A stretch of DNA of 64,000 bases, taken from positions 429,001 to 493,000 of the forward strand of contig NZ_OY829944.1 in assembly GCF_963556105.2 (NCBI RefSeq), written 5' to 3'. This document shows positions 39,714 to 53,522 of the stretch, piece by piece (positions within the stretch are counted from its first letter, which is position 1; each line of letters opens with the position of its first letter). Source of the DNA: an uncultured Tolumonas sp. (lineage in GTDB: Bacteria > Pseudomonadota > Gammaproteobacteria > Enterobacterales > Aeromonadaceae). The position numbers and the translations under genes are program-made. The notes beneath the pieces are model-generated. The model made no database searches. It had not been told where the DNA came from and was given only the letters and a program-made list of their open reading frames with translations.

Positions 39714-42700
39714 GTGAAAGACTTACTCAAGTTTTTAAAAGCGCAGAGCAAGACTGAAGAGTTTGACGGTATCAAGATCGGTCTGGCATCGCCTGACATG
39801 ATCCGTTCCTGGTCATTCGGTGAAGTTAAAAAGCCTGAAACCATTAACTATCGCACGTTCAAACCAGAACGTGACGGCCTGTTTTGTGCTCGCATCTTCG
39901 GACCAGTTAAAGATTATGAATGCTTATGCGGTAAGTATAAGCGTCTGAAACACCGTGGTGTGATTTGTGAAAAATGTGGCGTTGAAGTTACTCAGACTAA
40001 AGTGCGTCGTGAACGCATGGGTCACATTGAGCTGGCTTCTCCAGTTGCACATATCTGGTTCCTGAAATCTTTGCCATCCCGTATCGGTCTGTTGCTTGAC
40101 ATGACCCTGCGTGACATCGAACGCGTATTGTATTTCGAATCATTTGTTGTGGTTGACGCTGGTATGACCAGCCTTGAACGCAGTCAGATGCTGACCGAAG
40201 AACAATATCTGGATGCGCTGGAAGAATACGGTGACGAATTCGACGCTAAAATGGGTGCTGAAGCCATCCTGGCGTTGCTGCGTGCGCAAGATCTGGAACA
40301 TGAAATCGCGACTATGCGCGAAGAACTGAGCCAGACCAATTCTGAAACCAAACGCAAAAAGACCACCAAACGCCTGAAGCTGATGGAGTCTTTCCTGCAA
40401 TCTGGTAATAAACCAGAATGGATGATCATGACCGTGCTGCCTGTGTTGCCGCCGGATCTGCGTCCATTGGTTCCGTTGGATGGTGGCCGCTTCGCGACTT
40501 CAGATCTGAACGATCTGTATCGCCGCGTGATCAACCGTAACAACCGTCTGAAACGTCTGCTGGATCTGGCTGCACCAGATATCATCGTTCGCAACGAAAA
40601 ACGTATGCTGCAAGAAGCGGTTGACGCTCTGCTGGATAACGGTCGTCGTGGTCGTGCTATCACCGGTTCTAACAAACGTCCTCTGAAATCTTTGGCCGAT
40701 ATGATCAAAGGTAAACAGGGTCGTTTCCGTCAGAACTTGCTGGGTAAACGTGTTGACTACTCTGGTCGTTCTGTAATTACAGTAGGCCCGACTCTGCGTT
40801 TGCACCAATGCGGTCTGCCAAAGAAAATGGCACTGGAACTGTTCAAACCATTCATCTATGGCAAGCTGGAAACTCGTGGTTTAGCGACCACCATCAAAGC
40901 TGCTAAAAAGATGGTTGAGCGTGAAGAAGCAGTAGTATGGGATATTCTGGATGACGTGATCCGTGAACATCCTGTCATGCTGAACCGTGCGCCAACACTG
41001 CACCGTCTGGGTATCCAGGCGTTTGAACCAATTCTGATCGAAGGTAAAGCAATCCAGCTGCATCCGTTGGTTTGTTCTGCATTCAACGCCGACTTCGACG
41101 GTGACCAGATGGCGGTTCACGTTCCTCTGACGCTAGAAGCGCAGTTGGAAGCGCGTGCGTTGATGATGTCAACCAACAACATTCTGTCGCCTGCCTCTGG
41201 TGAACCTATCATCGTTCCTTCTCAGGACGTGGTATTGGGTCTGTATTACATGACTCGTTCCTGCGTTGGTGCGAAAGGTGAAGGTATGGTTTTATCCGGC
41301 GCGAAAGAAGCGGAAAAAATCTACCGTGCTGGTTTGGCCTCACTGCATGCTCGCGTGAAATGCCGTATCACTGAATACGTTAAAAACGAAGCTGGTGAAT
41401 TGGTTGAGAAAATCGAGCTGAAAAATACCACAGTAGGTCGTGCGATCCTGTCGTTGATCCTGCCAAAAGGTATGGAGTATGCGCTGATCGATCCGCCATT
41501 GCCGATGACCGAAGCGGGTCATGCGGAATTGGCTGCTCATCCAGAACGCTGGATCAAATATGTTTCTAACCAGGCAATGGGTAAGAAGCAGATCTCTAAA
41601 GTATTGAACACCTGTTACCGTAAGCAGGGTCTGAAAGATACCGTTATCTTTGCTGACCAGCTGATGTATACCGGTTTCCATTACGCTGCGCTGTCAGGTT
41701 CATCTGTTGGTATTGACGACATGGTGATCCCGCAGGCGAAGAAAGAAATTATCGAAGCGGCAGAAGCGGAAGTTGCTGAAATTCAGGAACAATTCCAATC
41801 AGGTCTGGTAACTGCTGGCGAACGCTACAATAAAGTTATCGATATCTGGGCTAGTGCCAACGAACGTGTATCGAAAGCGATGATGGAAAACTTGTCGAAA
41901 GAGACAAGAACCAATAAGCTGGGTGAAGCGGAAGTTCAGGCCTCGTTTAACAGCGTCTTCATGATGGCCGATTCTGGTGCGCGTGGTTCTGCTGCTCAGA
42001 TCCGTCAGTTGGCGGGTATGCGTGGTCTGATGGCTAAGCCAGACGGCTCGATCATCGAAACGCCAATCGTGGCGAACTTCCGTGAAGGTCTGAACGTACT
42101 GCAGTACTTCATCTCAACCCACGGTGCTCGTAAAGGTCTGGCGGATACCGCACTGAAGACAGCGAACTCCGGTTATCTGACCCGTCGTTTGGTTGACGTG
42201 GCTCAGGACGTTGTGATCACTGAACCAGATTGTGGTACCACAGAAGGTCTGTGGATGACCCCGCTGATCGAAGGTGGTGATGTTGTTGAGCCACTGCGCG
42301 AACGTGTACTGGGTCGTGTGATCGCTGAAGATGTGCTGAAACCAGGTACTGATGAAGTCTTGGTTGCGCACAACACATTGTTGGATGAACAGTGGTGTAA
42401 CATTCTGGAACGTAACTCAGTTGACCGAGTTAAAGTTCGTTCAGCCATCTCTTGTGAATCTGATTTTGGTATTTGTGCTCATTGTTATGGTCGTGACTTG
42501 GCGCGCGGTCATCTGGTTAACAATGGTGAAGCAGTGGGTGTTATCGCGGCTCAATCCATCGGTGAACCAGGTACTCAGCTGACCATGCGTACGTTCCATA
42601 TCGGTGGTGCGGCATCACGAGCAGCGGCAGAAAGCAGTGCAACCGTGAAAAACACCGGTGTGATTAAACTGCAAAATGCCAAATCTGTTGAAAACAGTGC

Positions 42701-44015
42701 TGGCAAGCTGGTTATCACATCACGTTCTTCTGAACTGACCATCATGGACGAACTGGGCCGTACCAAAGAAAGCCACAAGCTGCCTTACGGTTCTGTGTTG
42801 GAAGTGAAAGATGGCCAGGCTGTACGTGCTGGCGAAATTGTTGCGAACTGGGATCCACATACTCACCCAATCATCACTGAAGTGGCGGGTCGTATCCAGT
42901 TTGAAAACATGATTGAAGGCATCACCGTTACTCGTCAAACCGACGAGCTGACTGGTCTGTCAAGCATCGTGGTTCTGGACGTTAACGAGCGTACCTCAAC
43001 AGGTAAAGAGCTGCGTCCAACCGTTCGATTGGTTGATAGCCATGGTAAAGACGTATTGATCCCAGGTACTGACGTATCAGCGCAATACTTCCTGCCAGGC
43101 CAAGCGATTGTTCAGCTGGAAGACGGTGCACAGGTAAGCGTTGGTGACGCGGTTGCACGTATTCCGCAGGCATCCAGTGGTACGAAAGATATCACCGGTG
43201 GTCTGCCACGTGTTGCTGACTTGTTCGAAGCACGTCAACCAAAAGAACCTGCAATTCTGGCGGAAATTTCCGGTACGATCTCCTTCGGTAAAGAAACCAA
43301 AGGTAAACGTCGTCTGGTGATCACACCGACTGACGGTGGTGAAGCCTATGAGGAAATGATTCCGAAATGGCGTAACCTGAACGTGTTCGAAGGTGAAAAA
43401 GTTCAGCAGGGTGAAGTGTTAGCCGATGGTCCAGAATCTGCTCATGACATTCTGCGTCTGCGTGGCGTAAGCCCGGTTGCGAACTATATCGTTAACGAAG
43501 TGCAGGACGTTTACCGTCTGCAAGGCGTAAAAATCAACGATAAACACATCGAAGTGATCGTTCGTCAGATGCTGCGTAAAGGCGAAATTGCTTCTCCAGG
43601 TGATTCTGACCTGCTGGAAGGTGAACAGGCTGATGTGGTCCGAGTGAAGATCGCCAACCGCAAACTGATCGCTCAAGGTAAGGAACCAGCTACTTTCCGT
43701 CGTGTATTGATGGGTATTACCAAAGCGTCGCTGAATACAGAGTCCTTTATCTCTGCTGCGTCGTTCCAGGAAACTACTCGCGTACTGACTGAAGCCGCTG
43801 TATCAGGTAAGGTTGATGATTTACGTGGTCTGAAAGAAAACGTGATCGTTGGTCGTCTGATCCCTGCAGGTACTGGTTTTGCTTATCATCATGGTCGCTT
43901 ACAGAAACGTCGTGTTGCCGCACAAGCGGTGGCTGCGCCGGTAGTGACTGCTGATGATGCCGAGCAGAATTTGGCTGATTTGTTGAATGCGGCAGGTAAT
44001 TTAAGCGCTGAGTAA
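39714..44015 (+). CDS. rpoC: RNA polymerase beta' subunit
   Basis: 1433 aa with a GTG start, as in E. coli. The zinc-binding [20 protein letters not shown], the catalytic [12 protein letters not shown] and the bridge helix/trigger loop region ([19 protein letters not shown]) are intact. A short lineage-variable C-terminus follows. GGGAG lies upstream of the GTG. Followed by a strong terminator. Confidence 0.99.
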   Translation: MKDLLKFLKAQSKTEEFDGIKIGLASPDMIRSWSFGEVKKPETINYRTFKPERDGLFCARIFGPVKDYECLCGKYKRLKHRGVICEKCGVEVTQTKVRRERMGHIELASPVAHIWFLKSLPSRIGLLLDMTLRDIERVLYFESFVVVDAGMTSLERSQMLTEEQYLDALEEYGDEFDAKMGAEAILALLRAQDLEHEIATMREELSQTNSETKRKKTTKRLKLMESFLQSGNKPEWMIMTVLPVLPPDLRPLVPLDGGRFATSDLNDLYRRVINRNNRLKRLLDLAAPDIIVRNEKRMLQEAVDALLDNGRRGRAITGSNKRPLKSLADMIKGKQGRFRQNLLGKRVDYSGRSVITVGPTLRLHQCGLPKKMALELFKPFIYGKLETRGLATTIKAAKKMVEREEAVVWDILDDVIREHPVMLNRAPTLHRLGIQAFEPILIEGKAIQLHPLVCSAFNADFDGDQMAVHVPLTLEAQLEARALMMSTNNILSPASGEPIIVPSQDVVLGLYYMTRSCVGAKGEGMVLSGAKEAEKIYRAGLASLHARVKCRITEYVKNEAGELVEKIELKNTTVGRAILSLILPKGMEYALIDPPLPMTEAGHAELAAHPERWIKYVSNQAMGKKQISKVLNTCYRKQGLKDTVIFADQLMYTGFHYAALSGSSVGIDDMVIPQAKKEIIEAAEAEVAEIQEQFQSGLVTAGERYNKVIDIWASANERVSKAMMENLSKETRTNKLGEAEVQASFNSVFMMADSGARGSAAQIRQLAGMRGLMAKPDGSIIETPIVANFREGLNVLQYFISTHGARKGLADTALKTANSGYLTRRLVDVAQDVVITEPDCGTTEGLWMTPLIEGGDVVEPLRERVLGRVIAEDVLKPGTDEVLVAHNTLLDEQWCNILERNSVDRVKVRSAISCESDFGICAHCYGRDLARGHLVNNGEAVGVIAAQSIGEPGTQLTMRTFHIGGAASRAAAESSATVKNTGVIKLQNAKSVENSAGKLVITSRSSELTIMDELGRTKESHKLPYGSVLEVKDGQAVRAGEIVANWDPHTHPIITEVAGRIQFENMIEGITVTRQTDELTGLSSIVVLDVNERTSTGKELRPTVRLVDSHGKDVLIPGTDVSAQYFLPGQAIVQLEDGAQVSVGDAVARIPQASSGTKDITGGLPRVADLFEARQPKEPAILAEISGTISFGKETKGKRRLVITPTDGGEAYEEMIPKWRNLNVFEGEKVQQGEVLADGPESAHDILRLRGVSPVANYIVNEVQDVYRLQGVKINDKHIEVIVRQMLRKGEIASPGDSDLLEGEQADVVRVKIANRKLIAQGKEPATFRRVLMGITKASLNTESFISAASFQETTRVLTEAAVSGKVDDLRGLKENVIVGRLIPAGTGFAYHHGRLQKRRVAAQAVAAPVVTADDAEQNLADLLNAAGNLSAE

Positions 44016-44039
44016 TCAATCAGACAAAAGCAATATTTC

Positions 44040-44067
44040 AGAGGCCCTACGGGGCCTCTTGTTTTTT
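44040..44067 (+). terminator. Terminator of rpoBC
   Basis: A 7-8 bp GC-rich stem (44041-44047 with 44052-44058), TACG tetraloop and a T-rich tail, 25 bases after the rpoC stop. Confidence 0.92.
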
Positions 44068-44143
44068 GTGCGGCTGAGAGTTGCGCCGTTATTAGGGCTG
44101 GTATTACTATCAGCGGGTATTGATAACTAGTTACGAGGGAACG

Positions 44144-44530
44144 ATGTCTAAATCTATTATTGCAACGGAAAAAGCGCCTGCGGCTATTGGGCCATATGTA
44201 CAGGCAACTAAACTGGGCGATCTGGTATTTACCTCTGGTCAGATCCCGTTAATTCCGGAAACCATGCAATTGGTGACTGGGGACATCAAAGTTCAGGCGG
44301 AACAAGTATTACGTAATCTGAGTGCGATCTTAGAAGCTGCTGGAGCATCGACAGCCACAGTAATGAAAACAACTTGTTTTCTGAAAAATATGAACGATTT
44401 TGTTGCGTTCAACGAAGTGTATGCACAATTTTTCAATGAAAGTGCGCCTGCGCGTTCATGTGTTGAAGTTGCTCGTTTACCTAAAGATGTACTCGTTGAA
44501 GTTGAAGCGATTGCTTACGTAGCTAAATAG
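44144..44530 (+). CDS. ridA: Rid-family enamine/imine deaminase
   Basis: 128 aa, full RidA length. The conserved C-terminal motif [26 protein letters not shown] supplies the substrate-binding arginine, and [11 protein letters not shown] is also typical. RidA proteins hydrolyse reactive imines released by PLP enzymes. The ATG at 44144 has GAGG upstream and is preferred over an in-frame start at 44120. It begins a string with tusDCB, one base before tusD. Confidence 0.92.
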   Translation: MSKSIIATEKAPAAIGPYVQATKLGDLVFTSGQIPLIPETMQLVTGDIKVQAEQVLRNLSAILEAAGASTATVMKTTCFLKNMNDFVAFNEVYAQFFNESAPARSCVEVARLPKDVLVEVEAIAYVAK

Positions 44531-44531
44531 A

Positions 44532-44924
44532 ATGGGTTTAAATTTTGCAATTGTAGTTAGCGGCCCAGCCTACGGGACACAGGCTGCCAGCTCAGCATAT
44601 CGTTTTGTACAAGCGGTATTGGCCTCCGGACACGCCATTCTTGGCGTGTTTTTTTATCAAGATGGTGTCATGAATGCGAGTTTTCTGCATTCTCCGGCAA
44701 CAGATGAAGATGATTTACATCAGTTGTGGTGTCAATTAGCGATACAGGAGCAGATCCCGCTACATACCTGTATTGCAGCAGCGCAACGACGCGGTATTTT
44801 AGATAGTGTTCTCGCAACTGAATCAGGAAAAGGTAGCAGTAATGTGCAAGCACCATTCTTGCTTTCAGGTTTAGGGCAGTTGGCAGAAATGCTAATAACT
44901 GCCGATCGTGTTGTTCGTTTTTAA
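44532..44924 (+). CDS. tusD: Sulfurtransferase TusD
   Basis: 130 aa DsrE-family protein. The TusBCD complex relays sulfur from TusA to TusE for 2-thiouridine synthesis at the tRNA wobble position. The active cysteine is visible at position 80 (LHTCIAAAQRRGI), matching Cys78 of E. coli TusD. First of the three tus genes, one base after ridA. Confidence 0.93.
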   Translation: MGLNFAIVVSGPAYGTQAASSAYRFVQAVLASGHAILGVFFYQDGVMNASFLHSPATDEDDLHQLWCQLAIQEQIPLHTCIAAAQRRGILDSVLATESGKGSSNVQAPFLLSGLGQLAEMLITADRVVRF

Positions 44925-44932
44925 GTTGGCCT

Positions 44933-45289
44933 ATGAATCAGATCGCTTTTGTTTTTCGGCAAGCGCCTTATGGGAAGGCCAGTGGCAGAGAAGGATTAGA
45001 TGCCATGCTGGCTACTTCGGCTTATACTGAAAATATTGCTGCTTTTTTTATGGCAGATGGCGTTTATCAGTTACTCAGACAGCAACAGTCGGCGGTGATT
45101 CTGGCTAAAGATCATTCGGCCATGTTTAAGTTGTGTGAGCTGTATGATATTGAAAATATTTATGTATCAGCTGAATCGCTAGCTGAACGTGAAATTACGT
45201 GTGACCAATTATTGATGCCGGTAACTGTGTTGCCACAAGATACGTTTTATAGCCAATTAACGGCTTATCAAATCAAACTGATGTTTTGA
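44933..45289 (+). CDS. tusC: Sulfurtransferase complex subunit TusC
   Basis: 118 aa DsrF-like protein (IAFVFRQAPYGKASGREGLDAMLATSAY). Structural partner of TusD in the TusBCD hexamer. It starts eight bases after tusD and seven before tusB. Confidence 0.92.
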   Translation: MNQIAFVFRQAPYGKASGREGLDAMLATSAYTENIAAFFMADGVYQLLRQQQSAVILAKDHSAMFKLCELYDIENIYVSAESLAEREITCDQLLMPVTVLPQDTFYSQLTAYQIKLMF

Positions 45290-45296
45290 GAATTTT

Positions 45297-45569
45297 ATGC
45301 TGCATGTCGTTTCACAATCGCCTTTTTCGGATACTAGTCTGCAAAGTTGTCTGGATTTCATGCAGGCAGACGACCAACTGTTATTGATCCAAGATGCGGT
45401 CATCGCTACGACCACAAGTCTTTGGACTCAGCAGCTGCAAGATAAGACAATTTATGTCTTGCAGGATGATTTAACGGCGAGGGGATTAACTGCTAAAGTC
45501 GGTATTACCCTCGATATGGCGGGTTATGTCGCGCTTGTTATCGAACATGGCAGCCCATTTTGCTGGTAA
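45297..45569 (+). CDS. tusB: Sulfurtransferase complex subunit TusB
   Basis: 90 aa DsrH-like protein starting MLHVVSQSPF and ending in an aromatic tail. The third member of TusBCD. The order tusD-tusC-tusB before rpsL is the same as in enterics. Confidence 0.92.
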   Translation: MLHVVSQSPFSDTSLQSCLDFMQADDQLLLIQDAVIATTTSLWTQQLQDKTIYVLQDDLTARGLTAKVGITLDMAGYVALVIEHGSPFCW

Positions 45570-45648
45570 AAGATATTTCCGCAACCGCACTTTTTGTCAC
45601 CTATACTTCACTTCATCTCAGCTATATCCATCTATAGCTGTATAAATC

Positions 45649-45677
45649 TTGACTCGCAGGCCATACAGACATAGAAT
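45649..45677 (+). promoter_or_regulatory. Promoter of the str operon
   Basis: TTGACT (45649-45654), exactly 17 bases and TAGAAT (45672-45677). A leader hairpin with a 5 bp CCCCG/CGGGG stem (45685-45700) followed by a T run lies just after the predicted start and could attenuate. Confidence 0.85.
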
Positions 45678-45722
45678 TTTGCGTCCCCGTATCTGCGGGG
45701 AGGATTTTTCACATGTTTATAA

Positions 45723-46124
<402 letters not shown>

Positions 46125-46207
46125 TGGTTTTCCGTTAAGTAAGGCCAAACATTTTTCATAAAACATTTTTTTGTTTTGGGTAAAACCTGAAGTTTCGGAG
46201 AATTAAA

Positions 46208-46678
46208 ATGCCAAGACGTCGCGTTGTTGGTCAGCGTAAAATTCTGCCAGATCCTAAGTTCGGTTCTGAGCTGCTGGCTAAATTCATCAACGTAGTAATG
46301 GTTGACGGTAAGAAATCCGTTTCTGAAAGCATTGTTTACGGTGCTTTAGAAATCATTGCTAACAAAAGTGGTAAAGACCACTTAGCTACTTTTGAAGGTG
46401 CTTTGGACAACATCCGTCCGAACGTGGAAGTTAAGTCCCGCCGTGTTGGTGGTTCTACTTACCAGGTTCCGGTAGAAGTTCGTCCAGTGCGTCGTAATGC
46501 CCTGGCTATGCGCTGGTTGGTAGATGCGGCTCGCAAACGTGGTGAAAAATCCATGGCTCAGCGTTTGGCAGGTGAACTGCTGGATGCAGCCGACAATAAA
46601 GGTTCTGCGGTTAAGAAACGTGAAGACGTGCACCGCATGGCTGAAGCGAATAAAGCATTCGCTCACTATCGCTGGTAA
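46208..46678 (+). CDS. rpsG: 30S ribosomal protein S7
   Basis: 156 aa, the short form of S7 ([28 protein letters not shown] to FAHYRW). Nucleates the 30S head and in E. coli represses the str operon. GGAG lies before the ATG. Confidence 0.98.
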   Translation: MPRRRVVGQRKILPDPKFGSELLAKFINVVMVDGKKSVSESIVYGALEIIANKSGKDHLATFEGALDNIRPNVEVKSRRVGGSTYQVPVEVRPVRRNALAMRWLVDAARKRGEKSMAQRLAGELLDAADNKGSAVKKREDVHRMAEANKAFAHYRW

Positions 46679-46759
46679 TCCGGTTGTACAGGCCATCCTT
46701 GGGTGGCCTGTACGCGGTTTCGTTGTCTAAGGTTCAACCTTAGTAAGAGGATATCTATC

Positions 46760-48862
46760 GTGGCTCGTGCAACACCCATTGAGCGTTACCGTAATATCGG
46801 TATCAGCGCACACATCGACGCCGGTAAAACAACGACTACAGAACGTATCCTGTTTTACACCGGTGTAAACCACAAAATTGGTGAAGTTCATGATGGCGCA
46901 GCTACCATGGACTGGATGGAACAGGAACAAGAGCGTGGTATTACCATTACCTCTGCGGCGACTACCTGTTTCTGGAGTGGTATGGGCAAACAGTTCCAAC
47001 CACACCGTGTTAACATCATCGATACCCCAGGCCACGTAGACTTTACTATCGAAGTAGAGCGTTCAATGCGTGTTCTGGACGGCGCAGTAATGGTTTACTG
47101 TGCAGTAGGTGGTGTTCAGCCACAGTCTGAAACCGTATGGCGTCAGGCTAACAAATATAAAGTTCCACGTATTGCGTTCATCAACAAAATGGACCGTACC
47201 GGTGCGAACTTCTTGCGTGCAGTTGAACAGATCAAAACTCGTCTGAAAGGTAACGCAGTACCTCTGCAATTGCCAATCGGCGCGGAAGATAACTTCAAAG
47301 GTGTTATCGACCTGATCAAAATGAAAGCGATCAACTGGAACGAAGCAGACCAAGGTACTACCTTCACTTATGAAGATATCCCTGCGGAACTGCTGGAAGA
47401 AGCGCAAACTTGGCACCAGAATCTGGTTGAATCTGCTGCCGAAGCGTCAGAAGAGTTGATGGAAAAATATTTGGGTGGTGACGAGTTCTCTGAAGAAGAA
47501 CTAAAAGCCGCTCTGCGTCAACGCGTACTGAACAACGAAGTTATCCTGGTTACCTGTGGTTCTGCATTTAAGAACAAAGGTGTTCAGGCGATGCTGGATG
47601 CGGTAATTGAATACTTACCAGCACCAATCGACGTACCTGCTATCGCAGGTCAGTTGGATGACGGTACTCCTGCAGAACGTCACCCAAGCGATGATGAGCC
47701 ATTCTCTGCACTGGCGTTCAAAATCGCAACTGACCCGTTCGTTGGTAACTTGACGTTCTTCCGTTGCTATTCAGGCGTGGTGAACTCTGGTGATACCGTA
47801 CTGAACTCTGTTAAAGGTAAGAGAGACCGTATCGGTCGTATCGTTCAGATGCATGCGAACAAGCGTGAAGAGATCAAAGAAGTTCGTGCTGGTGACATCG
47901 CGGCTGCGATCGGTCTGAAAGACGTAACTACCGGTGATACTCTGTGTGTTGAAAGCGCACCGATCATCCTGGAACGTATGGAATTCCCAGAGCCAGTTAT
48001 CTCTGTTGCTGTTGAACCAAAAACCAAAGCTGACCAAGAAAAAATGGGTCTGGCGCTGGGTCGTTTGGCTCAAGAAGATCCTTCATTCCGCGTATGGACT
48101 GACGAAGAATCAGGTCAGACCATCATCGCTGGTATGGGTGAACTGCACTTAGAAATCATCGTTGACCGTATGCGTCGTGAATTCAAGGTTGAAGCGAACG
48201 TGGGTAAACCACAGGTTGCTTACCGTGAAACGATCCGCAATGAAGCGAAAGATATCCAAGGTAAACACGCGAAACAGTCTGGTGGTCGTGGTCAGTACGG
48301 TCACGTTGTGATCGACATGTTCCCACTGGAGCAAGGCGCTGGTTATACCTTTACTAACGACATCAAGGGCGGTGTAATTCCTGGTGAATTCATTCCTGGT
48401 GTTGATAAGGGTATCCGTGAACAGCTGAAATCTGGTCCTCTGGCTGGCTATCCAGTAGTGGATTTGGGTGTTCGTCTGCATTTCGGTTCTTACCATGATG
48501 TTGACTCCTCTGAACTGGCGTTCAAAATCGCTGCTTCTATGGCATTCAAATCAGGCTTCATGCAAGCAAGCCCAGTTCTGCTGGAGCCAATCATGAAGGT
48601 TGAAGTTGAAACTCCAGAAGACTACATGGGTGATGTTATCGGTGACTTGAACCGTCGTCGTGGCATTATCGAAGGCATGGAAGATGGTCCATCAGGCAAG
48701 ATCGTTCGTGCGCTGGTGCCGCTGTCAGAAATGTTCGGTTATGCAACTGACTTGCGTTCTGCTACTCAGGGCCGTGCTTCTTACTCTATGGAGTTCGGTA
48801 AGTACGCTGAAACGCCAAACAACATCGCTCTGGCGGTGATTGAATCACGTAAGTCTAAATAA
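46760..48862 (+). CDS. fusA: Elongation factor G
   Basis: 700 aa translocase GTPase. G motifs are [35 protein letters not shown] and NKMDRTGAN; domains II to V follow to the end ([17 protein letters not shown]). The GTG at 46760 with AAGAGG upstream is chosen; an in-frame ATG at 46703 would add 19 unrelated residues. Confidence 0.98.
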   Translation: MARATPIERYRNIGISAHIDAGKTTTTERILFYTGVNHKIGEVHDGAATMDWMEQEQERGITITSAATTCFWSGMGKQFQPHRVNIIDTPGHVDFTIEVERSMRVLDGAVMVYCAVGGVQPQSETVWRQANKYKVPRIAFINKMDRTGANFLRAVEQIKTRLKGNAVPLQLPIGAEDNFKGVIDLIKMKAINWNEADQGTTFTYEDIPAELLEEAQTWHQNLVESAAEASEELMEKYLGGDEFSEEELKAALRQRVLNNEVILVTCGSAFKNKGVQAMLDAVIEYLPAPIDVPAIAGQLDDGTPAERHPSDDEPFSALAFKIATDPFVGNLTFFRCYSGVVNSGDTVLNSVKGKRDRIGRIVQMHANKREEIKEVRAGDIAAAIGLKDVTTGDTLCVESAPIILERMEFPEPVISVAVEPKTKADQEKMGLALGRLAQEDPSFRVWTDEESGQTIIAGMGELHLEIIVDRMRREFKVEANVGKPQVAYRETIRNEAKDIQGKHAKQSGGRGQYGHVVIDMFPLEQGAGYTFTNDIKGGVIPGEFIPGVDKGIREQLKSGPLAGYPVVDLGVRLHFGSYHDVDSSELAFKIAASMAFKSGFMQASPVLLEPIMKVEVETPEDYMGDVIGDLNRRRGIIEGMEDGPSGKIVRALVPLSEMFGYATDLRSATQGRASYSMEFGKYAETPNNIALAVIESRKSK

Positions 48863-48876
48863 TTAACACGTAATCT

Positions 48877-48902
48877 TTTCCGCCAGTTCAGGCTGGCGGA
48901 AA
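48877..48902 (+). other. Hairpin between fusA and tufA
   Basis: A perfect 10 bp stem (48877-48886 with 48893-48902) with a 6-nt loop and no T tail, so not a typical terminator. It may mark mRNA processing between the genes. Confidence 0.65.
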
Positions 48903-48905
48903 TAA

Positions 48906-50111
<1,206 letters not shown>

Positions 50112-50140
50112 TCGATTAATTTGCGCATACGCAATGTAAT

Positions 50141-50170
50141 AAAGGGCGACTTAGGTCGCCCTTTATTTTT
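50141..50170 (+). terminator. Terminator of the str operon
   Basis: A 10 bp stem (50141-50150 with 50155-50164), TTAG loop and T-rich tail, 29 bases after tufA. Confidence 0.93.
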
Positions 50171-50235
50171 ATCAAAAATATATACTGTGCAGCGCAAATT
50201 TAAGCACGACTAGATTATTTATCCGAGGGATTGGT

Positions 50236-50697
50236 ATGGCGTTAATGACTCAACGTGAGATGGCTGGGCACAAACGTGTTGCTTTAGTGGCACACGATAA
50301 TATGAAGCAGGCGCTGGTTGATTGGGTAAAGGTGCGTGCTGAAGAGTTGAAGTTACATCATCTGTATGCGACAGGGACAACAGGCACTCGTTTAAGTAAA
50401 GAAGCGGGGTTGCCGATCACTTGTTTGCTGTCTGGGCCAATGGGTGGCGATCAGCAATTAGGGGCTTTGATTGCAGAAGGAAAAATTGATGTATTAATTT
50501 TCTTCTGGGATCCGCTCAATGCCGTACCGCATGATCCGGATGTTAAAGCATTATTACGTTTGGCTGCAGTATGGAATATTCCGATGGCAACCAATCAGGC
50601 AACGGCTGACTTCTTGATGGATTCACCGAATATGAAAAAAGAATTCAGTATTGAAATTCCAGATTATGCTGGTTATTTGAAATCGCGTACTGAATAA
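50236..50697 (+). CDS. mgsA: Methylglyoxal synthase
   Basis: 153 aa. It turns dihydroxyacetone phosphate into methylglyoxal and phosphate, a bypass of lower glycolysis under phosphate limitation. The conserved block [47 protein letters not shown] contains the catalytic aspartate (Asp72 here) and histidine. It has its own terminator. Confidence 0.96.
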   Translation: MALMTQREMAGHKRVALVAHDNMKQALVDWVKVRAEELKLHHLYATGTTGTRLSKEAGLPITCLLSGPMGGDQQLGALIAEGKIDVLIFFWDPLNAVPHDPDVKALLRLAAVWNIPMATNQATADFLMDSPNMKKEFSIEIPDYAGYLKSRTE

Positions 50698-50723
50698 AAT
50701 TTAACTCGTTGATCTGGTTAAAT

Positions 50724-50752
50724 AAAAAAGCACCTTTCAAAGGTGCTTTTTT
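50724..50752. terminator. Bidirectional terminator between mgsA and the convergent membrane-protein gene
   Basis: A 13 bp stem (50724-50736 with 50740-50752) with a 3-nt loop, A-rich on one side and T-rich on the other, suitable for both strands. Confidence 0.9.
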
Positions 50753-50769
50753 ATTAATTAGGTATGGGA

Positions 50770-51348
50770 TCAGCGCATTGAGTTTTTACTGACGTATTTT
50801 GGACGTGCGTTCATAATAATTTCGACTTGTTCTTCGCTCATTTTACCGTTACTCAAACCAAGGGCTTTGTAGGTCAGTAACGGACGGGCTTCTAATGCAA
50901 TCATCAACGCTTTTATCTGACTTAAGTCATCGTTCAGTGGTTGGCCGTATGCAAAGTCGAGCACGCCTGCGTCTAACAAATTTTTGACTGCCGGTTCGGT
51001 CAATGGCAAATTTATGACGCTTTTTCGTTGAATCACAAACTCACGTAAAATAGCCTTTTCGGTGAAATCAAGGCACTCAATCATACGCTGCAAATTTTGC
51101 TGTTTCTGACGTTCCAACCAATGCGTAAGTGCATGATCCCAACCAATCAGTAATAGCTGGCTGGCAAAATATGAGCAGGCAATTAACAAACCCAGACTAA
51201 AGAATACTCTGAATTGTATTAACCATTCCCCTGCGCTGTGTAAGCGTTCGACCGGAAATAATAGAATTGTGCAGCAGCAAAGCAGCATCCATATCATAAG
51301 CCAGTTCAGTGTGCGGTATTGGCTAAAGTGTCTATTCCACCGTCTCAT
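50770..51348 (-). CDS. Membrane protein resembling the SieB superinfection-exclusion family
   Basis: 192 aa. Two N-terminal membrane spans (about residues 15-35 and 45-70) are followed by a cytosolic part with LDFTEKAILREFVIQRKSVINLPLTEPAVKNLLDAGVL. That pattern recalls the superinfection exclusion protein B family, which also occurs in chromosomes away from prophages. The C-terminal EEQVEIIMNARPKYV is unassigned. The start at 51348 has AGGGA six bases upstream. No phage genes are nearby, so an antiviral role is only a possibility. Confidence 0.55.
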   Translation of the reverse strand: MRRWNRHFSQYRTLNWLMIWMLLCCCTILLFPVERLHSAGEWLIQFRVFFSLGLLIACSYFASQLLLIGWDHALTHWLERQKQQNLQRMIECLDFTEKAILREFVIQRKSVINLPLTEPAVKNLLDAGVLDFAYGQPLNDDLSQIKALMIALEARPLLTYKALGLSNGKMSEEQVEIIMNARPKYVSKNSMR

Positions 51349-51460
51349 AAAATATCCCTGAATAACGTCTAGCGGGTATTCGTTAATGAGCAAAGGTTGT
51401 GCCAGTAATTAAGCTATTTTTTTGACGATCGGAAGGATCAACGGGATCTTGAAAGGATAA

Positions 51461-51490
51461 ACAGGACGATTTCAGCGAAAACCGTCCTGT
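51461..51490 (-). terminator. Probable terminator of the chemoreceptor gene
   Basis: An 8 bp stem (51461-51468 with 51483-51490) with a 14-nt loop that can pair further, ten bases past the receptor stop, followed by a short T-rich tail on the minus strand. Confidence 0.6.
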
Positions 51491-51499
51491 AATATTGTA

Positions 51500-53068
51500 T
51501 TAACGTTGAAATTGGTTGATCAGACGACATAAGCCTTGCAGGCGTTCTACCAGTAACGCGATACGATCTACGGCCGTATGGCTGCTGGTTGTGCTGGTAT
51601 CGGCTAATTCGCGAATATTATGAATGCTGCGATTAATGTCTTCAGTCACATACGCTTGTTCTTCAACGGCGGTGGCAATCTGATGGCTGGCATCAGTCAC
51701 GTGATGCAGCATGTCATTAATTTGACCGAATACTTCACCGGCTGCATTGGCTTGTGTACGACAAGTCTCTGACAAATCAGCACCATGATCCATCGTCGTG
51801 ACCGCGGTACTGGCACTGCTTTGCAGTTTCGAGATCATCTGCTGAATTTCATCGGTAGAGGTGCGAGTTTTCAAAGCTAAAGAACGGATCTCATCAGCAA
51901 CGACCGCAAAACCGCGCCCTTGTTCTCCGGCTCTGGCGGCTTCGATCGCGGCATTGAGTGCTAATAAGTTGGTTTGATCGGCAATACTGGTAATGACATC
52001 AAGGATGCTGCCAATGTGCTTGGTGTTATCCGCTAATTCATTAATTACTTGTTTAGAGTTATCTAACTCATCATGCAAGGCATTTACCGCACTAACCGTT
52101 GCCTGGATACTTTTTTGACCCAGCTCGGCAGTTTGGCGTGCTTCTGCGGTTAATTCCGAAGTTGAGCTGGCACTGGTAGCCACTTCGCGGATCGAGCTGC
52201 TCATTTCATTGATGGCCGTAGCCAGCTGCTCTGTTTCTGCGCGTTGTTGGTCGATGTTATTGGTGATGGACTGAATATTACCAGCATCATCTTCCGCTGC
52301 TTGAAGAATGGTATTACAGGTATCACCGGTTCGTCCGACAATGGCTCTTAACTCGGCTTTTTTCATTCTGAGAGCTAATTCGATCGCGGCAAGCTCATCG
52401 CGACGGCCGGTATATAATACTTGGGTAATATCAGTCTTAAAATTTTCTTTAGCAATATTGGCCAGTGTTTTTAATTTTTTTCCCCACCAGATCGCAAAGA
52501 CGGATTGTATTATGACTAAACCAATGGCGATGGATGAAAGCGGATTTATTTCCGATAACATCATATTGGCAATAATTGCGATAATTGTACCGAATGAAAG
52601 TAAAAGAGAAATAAACGAAATATTAAACGTAGGCAAACGTAATGCCCGTGGTAATTTTCCTTGGTTAATTTGTTGGTAATAACCGGCGGCTCTTTCAATA
52701 TCTGCTCTGGATGGTTTAGTGCGTACTGATTGATATTCAAATACATTACCGTTGTTATCTAAAATTGGTGTGACATAAGCATTAACCCAATAATGATCAC
52801 CATTTTTACAGCGGTTTTTTACGACACCCATCCAGCTTTTTTTATCTTTTAGATGATCCCACATGTCTTTGAATGCGGCTTTCGGCATATCAGCATGGCG
52901 TACGACATTGTGGTATTGGTTTTCGAGCTCATCCGGGTGATAGCCAGCGATATCGCAGAAATGTTCATTGGCGTAGGTGATACGGCTTTGGGTGTCAGTG
53001 GTAGAGATAAGATTATGTTGCTCAGAGAATTCTCTTTCTCTGCCTGCGGTTGATGCAAAATGGTTCAT
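51500..53068 (-). CDS. PAS-containing methyl-accepting chemotaxis protein, Aer-like
   Basis: 522 aa. An N-terminal PAS domain (about residues 15-120: [39 protein letters not shown]) resembles the FAD-binding PAS of the aerotaxis sensor Aer. A two-span membrane hairpin follows (about 155-210), then a HAMP-like segment and a signalling domain with the highly conserved tip [32 protein letters not shown]. There is no periplasmic sensor domain, again as in Aer. It probably steers flagellar motility by redox or oxygen. The ATG at 53068 is chosen; a TTG at 53116 could add 16 residues. Confidence 0.9.
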   Translation of the reverse strand: MNHFASTAGREREFSEQHNLISTTDTQSRITYANEHFCDIAGYHPDELENQYHNVVRHADMPKAAFKDMWDHLKDKKSWMGVVKNRCKNGDHYWVNAYVTPILDNNGNVFEYQSVRTKPSRADIERAAGYYQQINQGKLPRALRLPTFNISFISLLLSFGTIIAIIANMMLSEINPLSSIAIGLVIIQSVFAIWWGKKLKTLANIAKENFKTDITQVLYTGRRDELAAIELALRMKKAELRAIVGRTGDTCNTILQAAEDDAGNIQSITNNIDQQRAETEQLATAINEMSSSIREVATSASSTSELTAEARQTAELGQKSIQATVSAVNALHDELDNSKQVINELADNTKHIGSILDVITSIADQTNLLALNAAIEAARAGEQGRGFAVVADEIRSLALKTRTSTDEIQQMISKLQSSASTAVTTMDHGADLSETCRTQANAAGEVFGQINDMLHHVTDASHQIATAVEEQAYVTEDINRSIHNIRELADTSTTSSHTAVDRIALLVERLQGLCRLINQFQR

Positions 53069-53522
53069 AGAGTTACATCCTGTACTGCTGACGGTGTGGC
53101 GAGAGCTATCATTCAACAGCCATCCTTTTCCTTCAATGGTCTGTTAATCTTATAAGATATAAATAAGTAATTAATATGATCTTTACAGTGAAATTTGAGT
53201 ATAAAGCGATTTTTTTGATAAAAAAACATAATAAATATATTAGTTTTAACGTATTAACTTGTTTATAACCAGTGGTTTACGTTGGTTATTTCCCATTTAC
53301 AAATTACATTACATTTGCCCTTAAATGGTGTTTCATTTTGGCGCGCAATAACAATAATTAGGCAAGCTAATTAATAAAAATCGCATTATTAATCTCAAAT
53401 GAGTATTTTTATGCCATTTTTGCGCTAATTTACTCTTGGCTTATGAATTGCATTAGTTTGGTTAGATAACGCACTTGATGTTTATGGCGTGCAAACGCTG
53501 GCTTCTGTGCCACAATTTGTAA
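53069..53522. other. AT-rich intergenic region before the guanidine locus
   Basis: About 450 bp between the divergent chemoreceptor gene and the guanidine-I riboswitch. No gene is supported. It must hold both promoters, but no match good enough to call was found on either strand. Confidence 0.5.
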
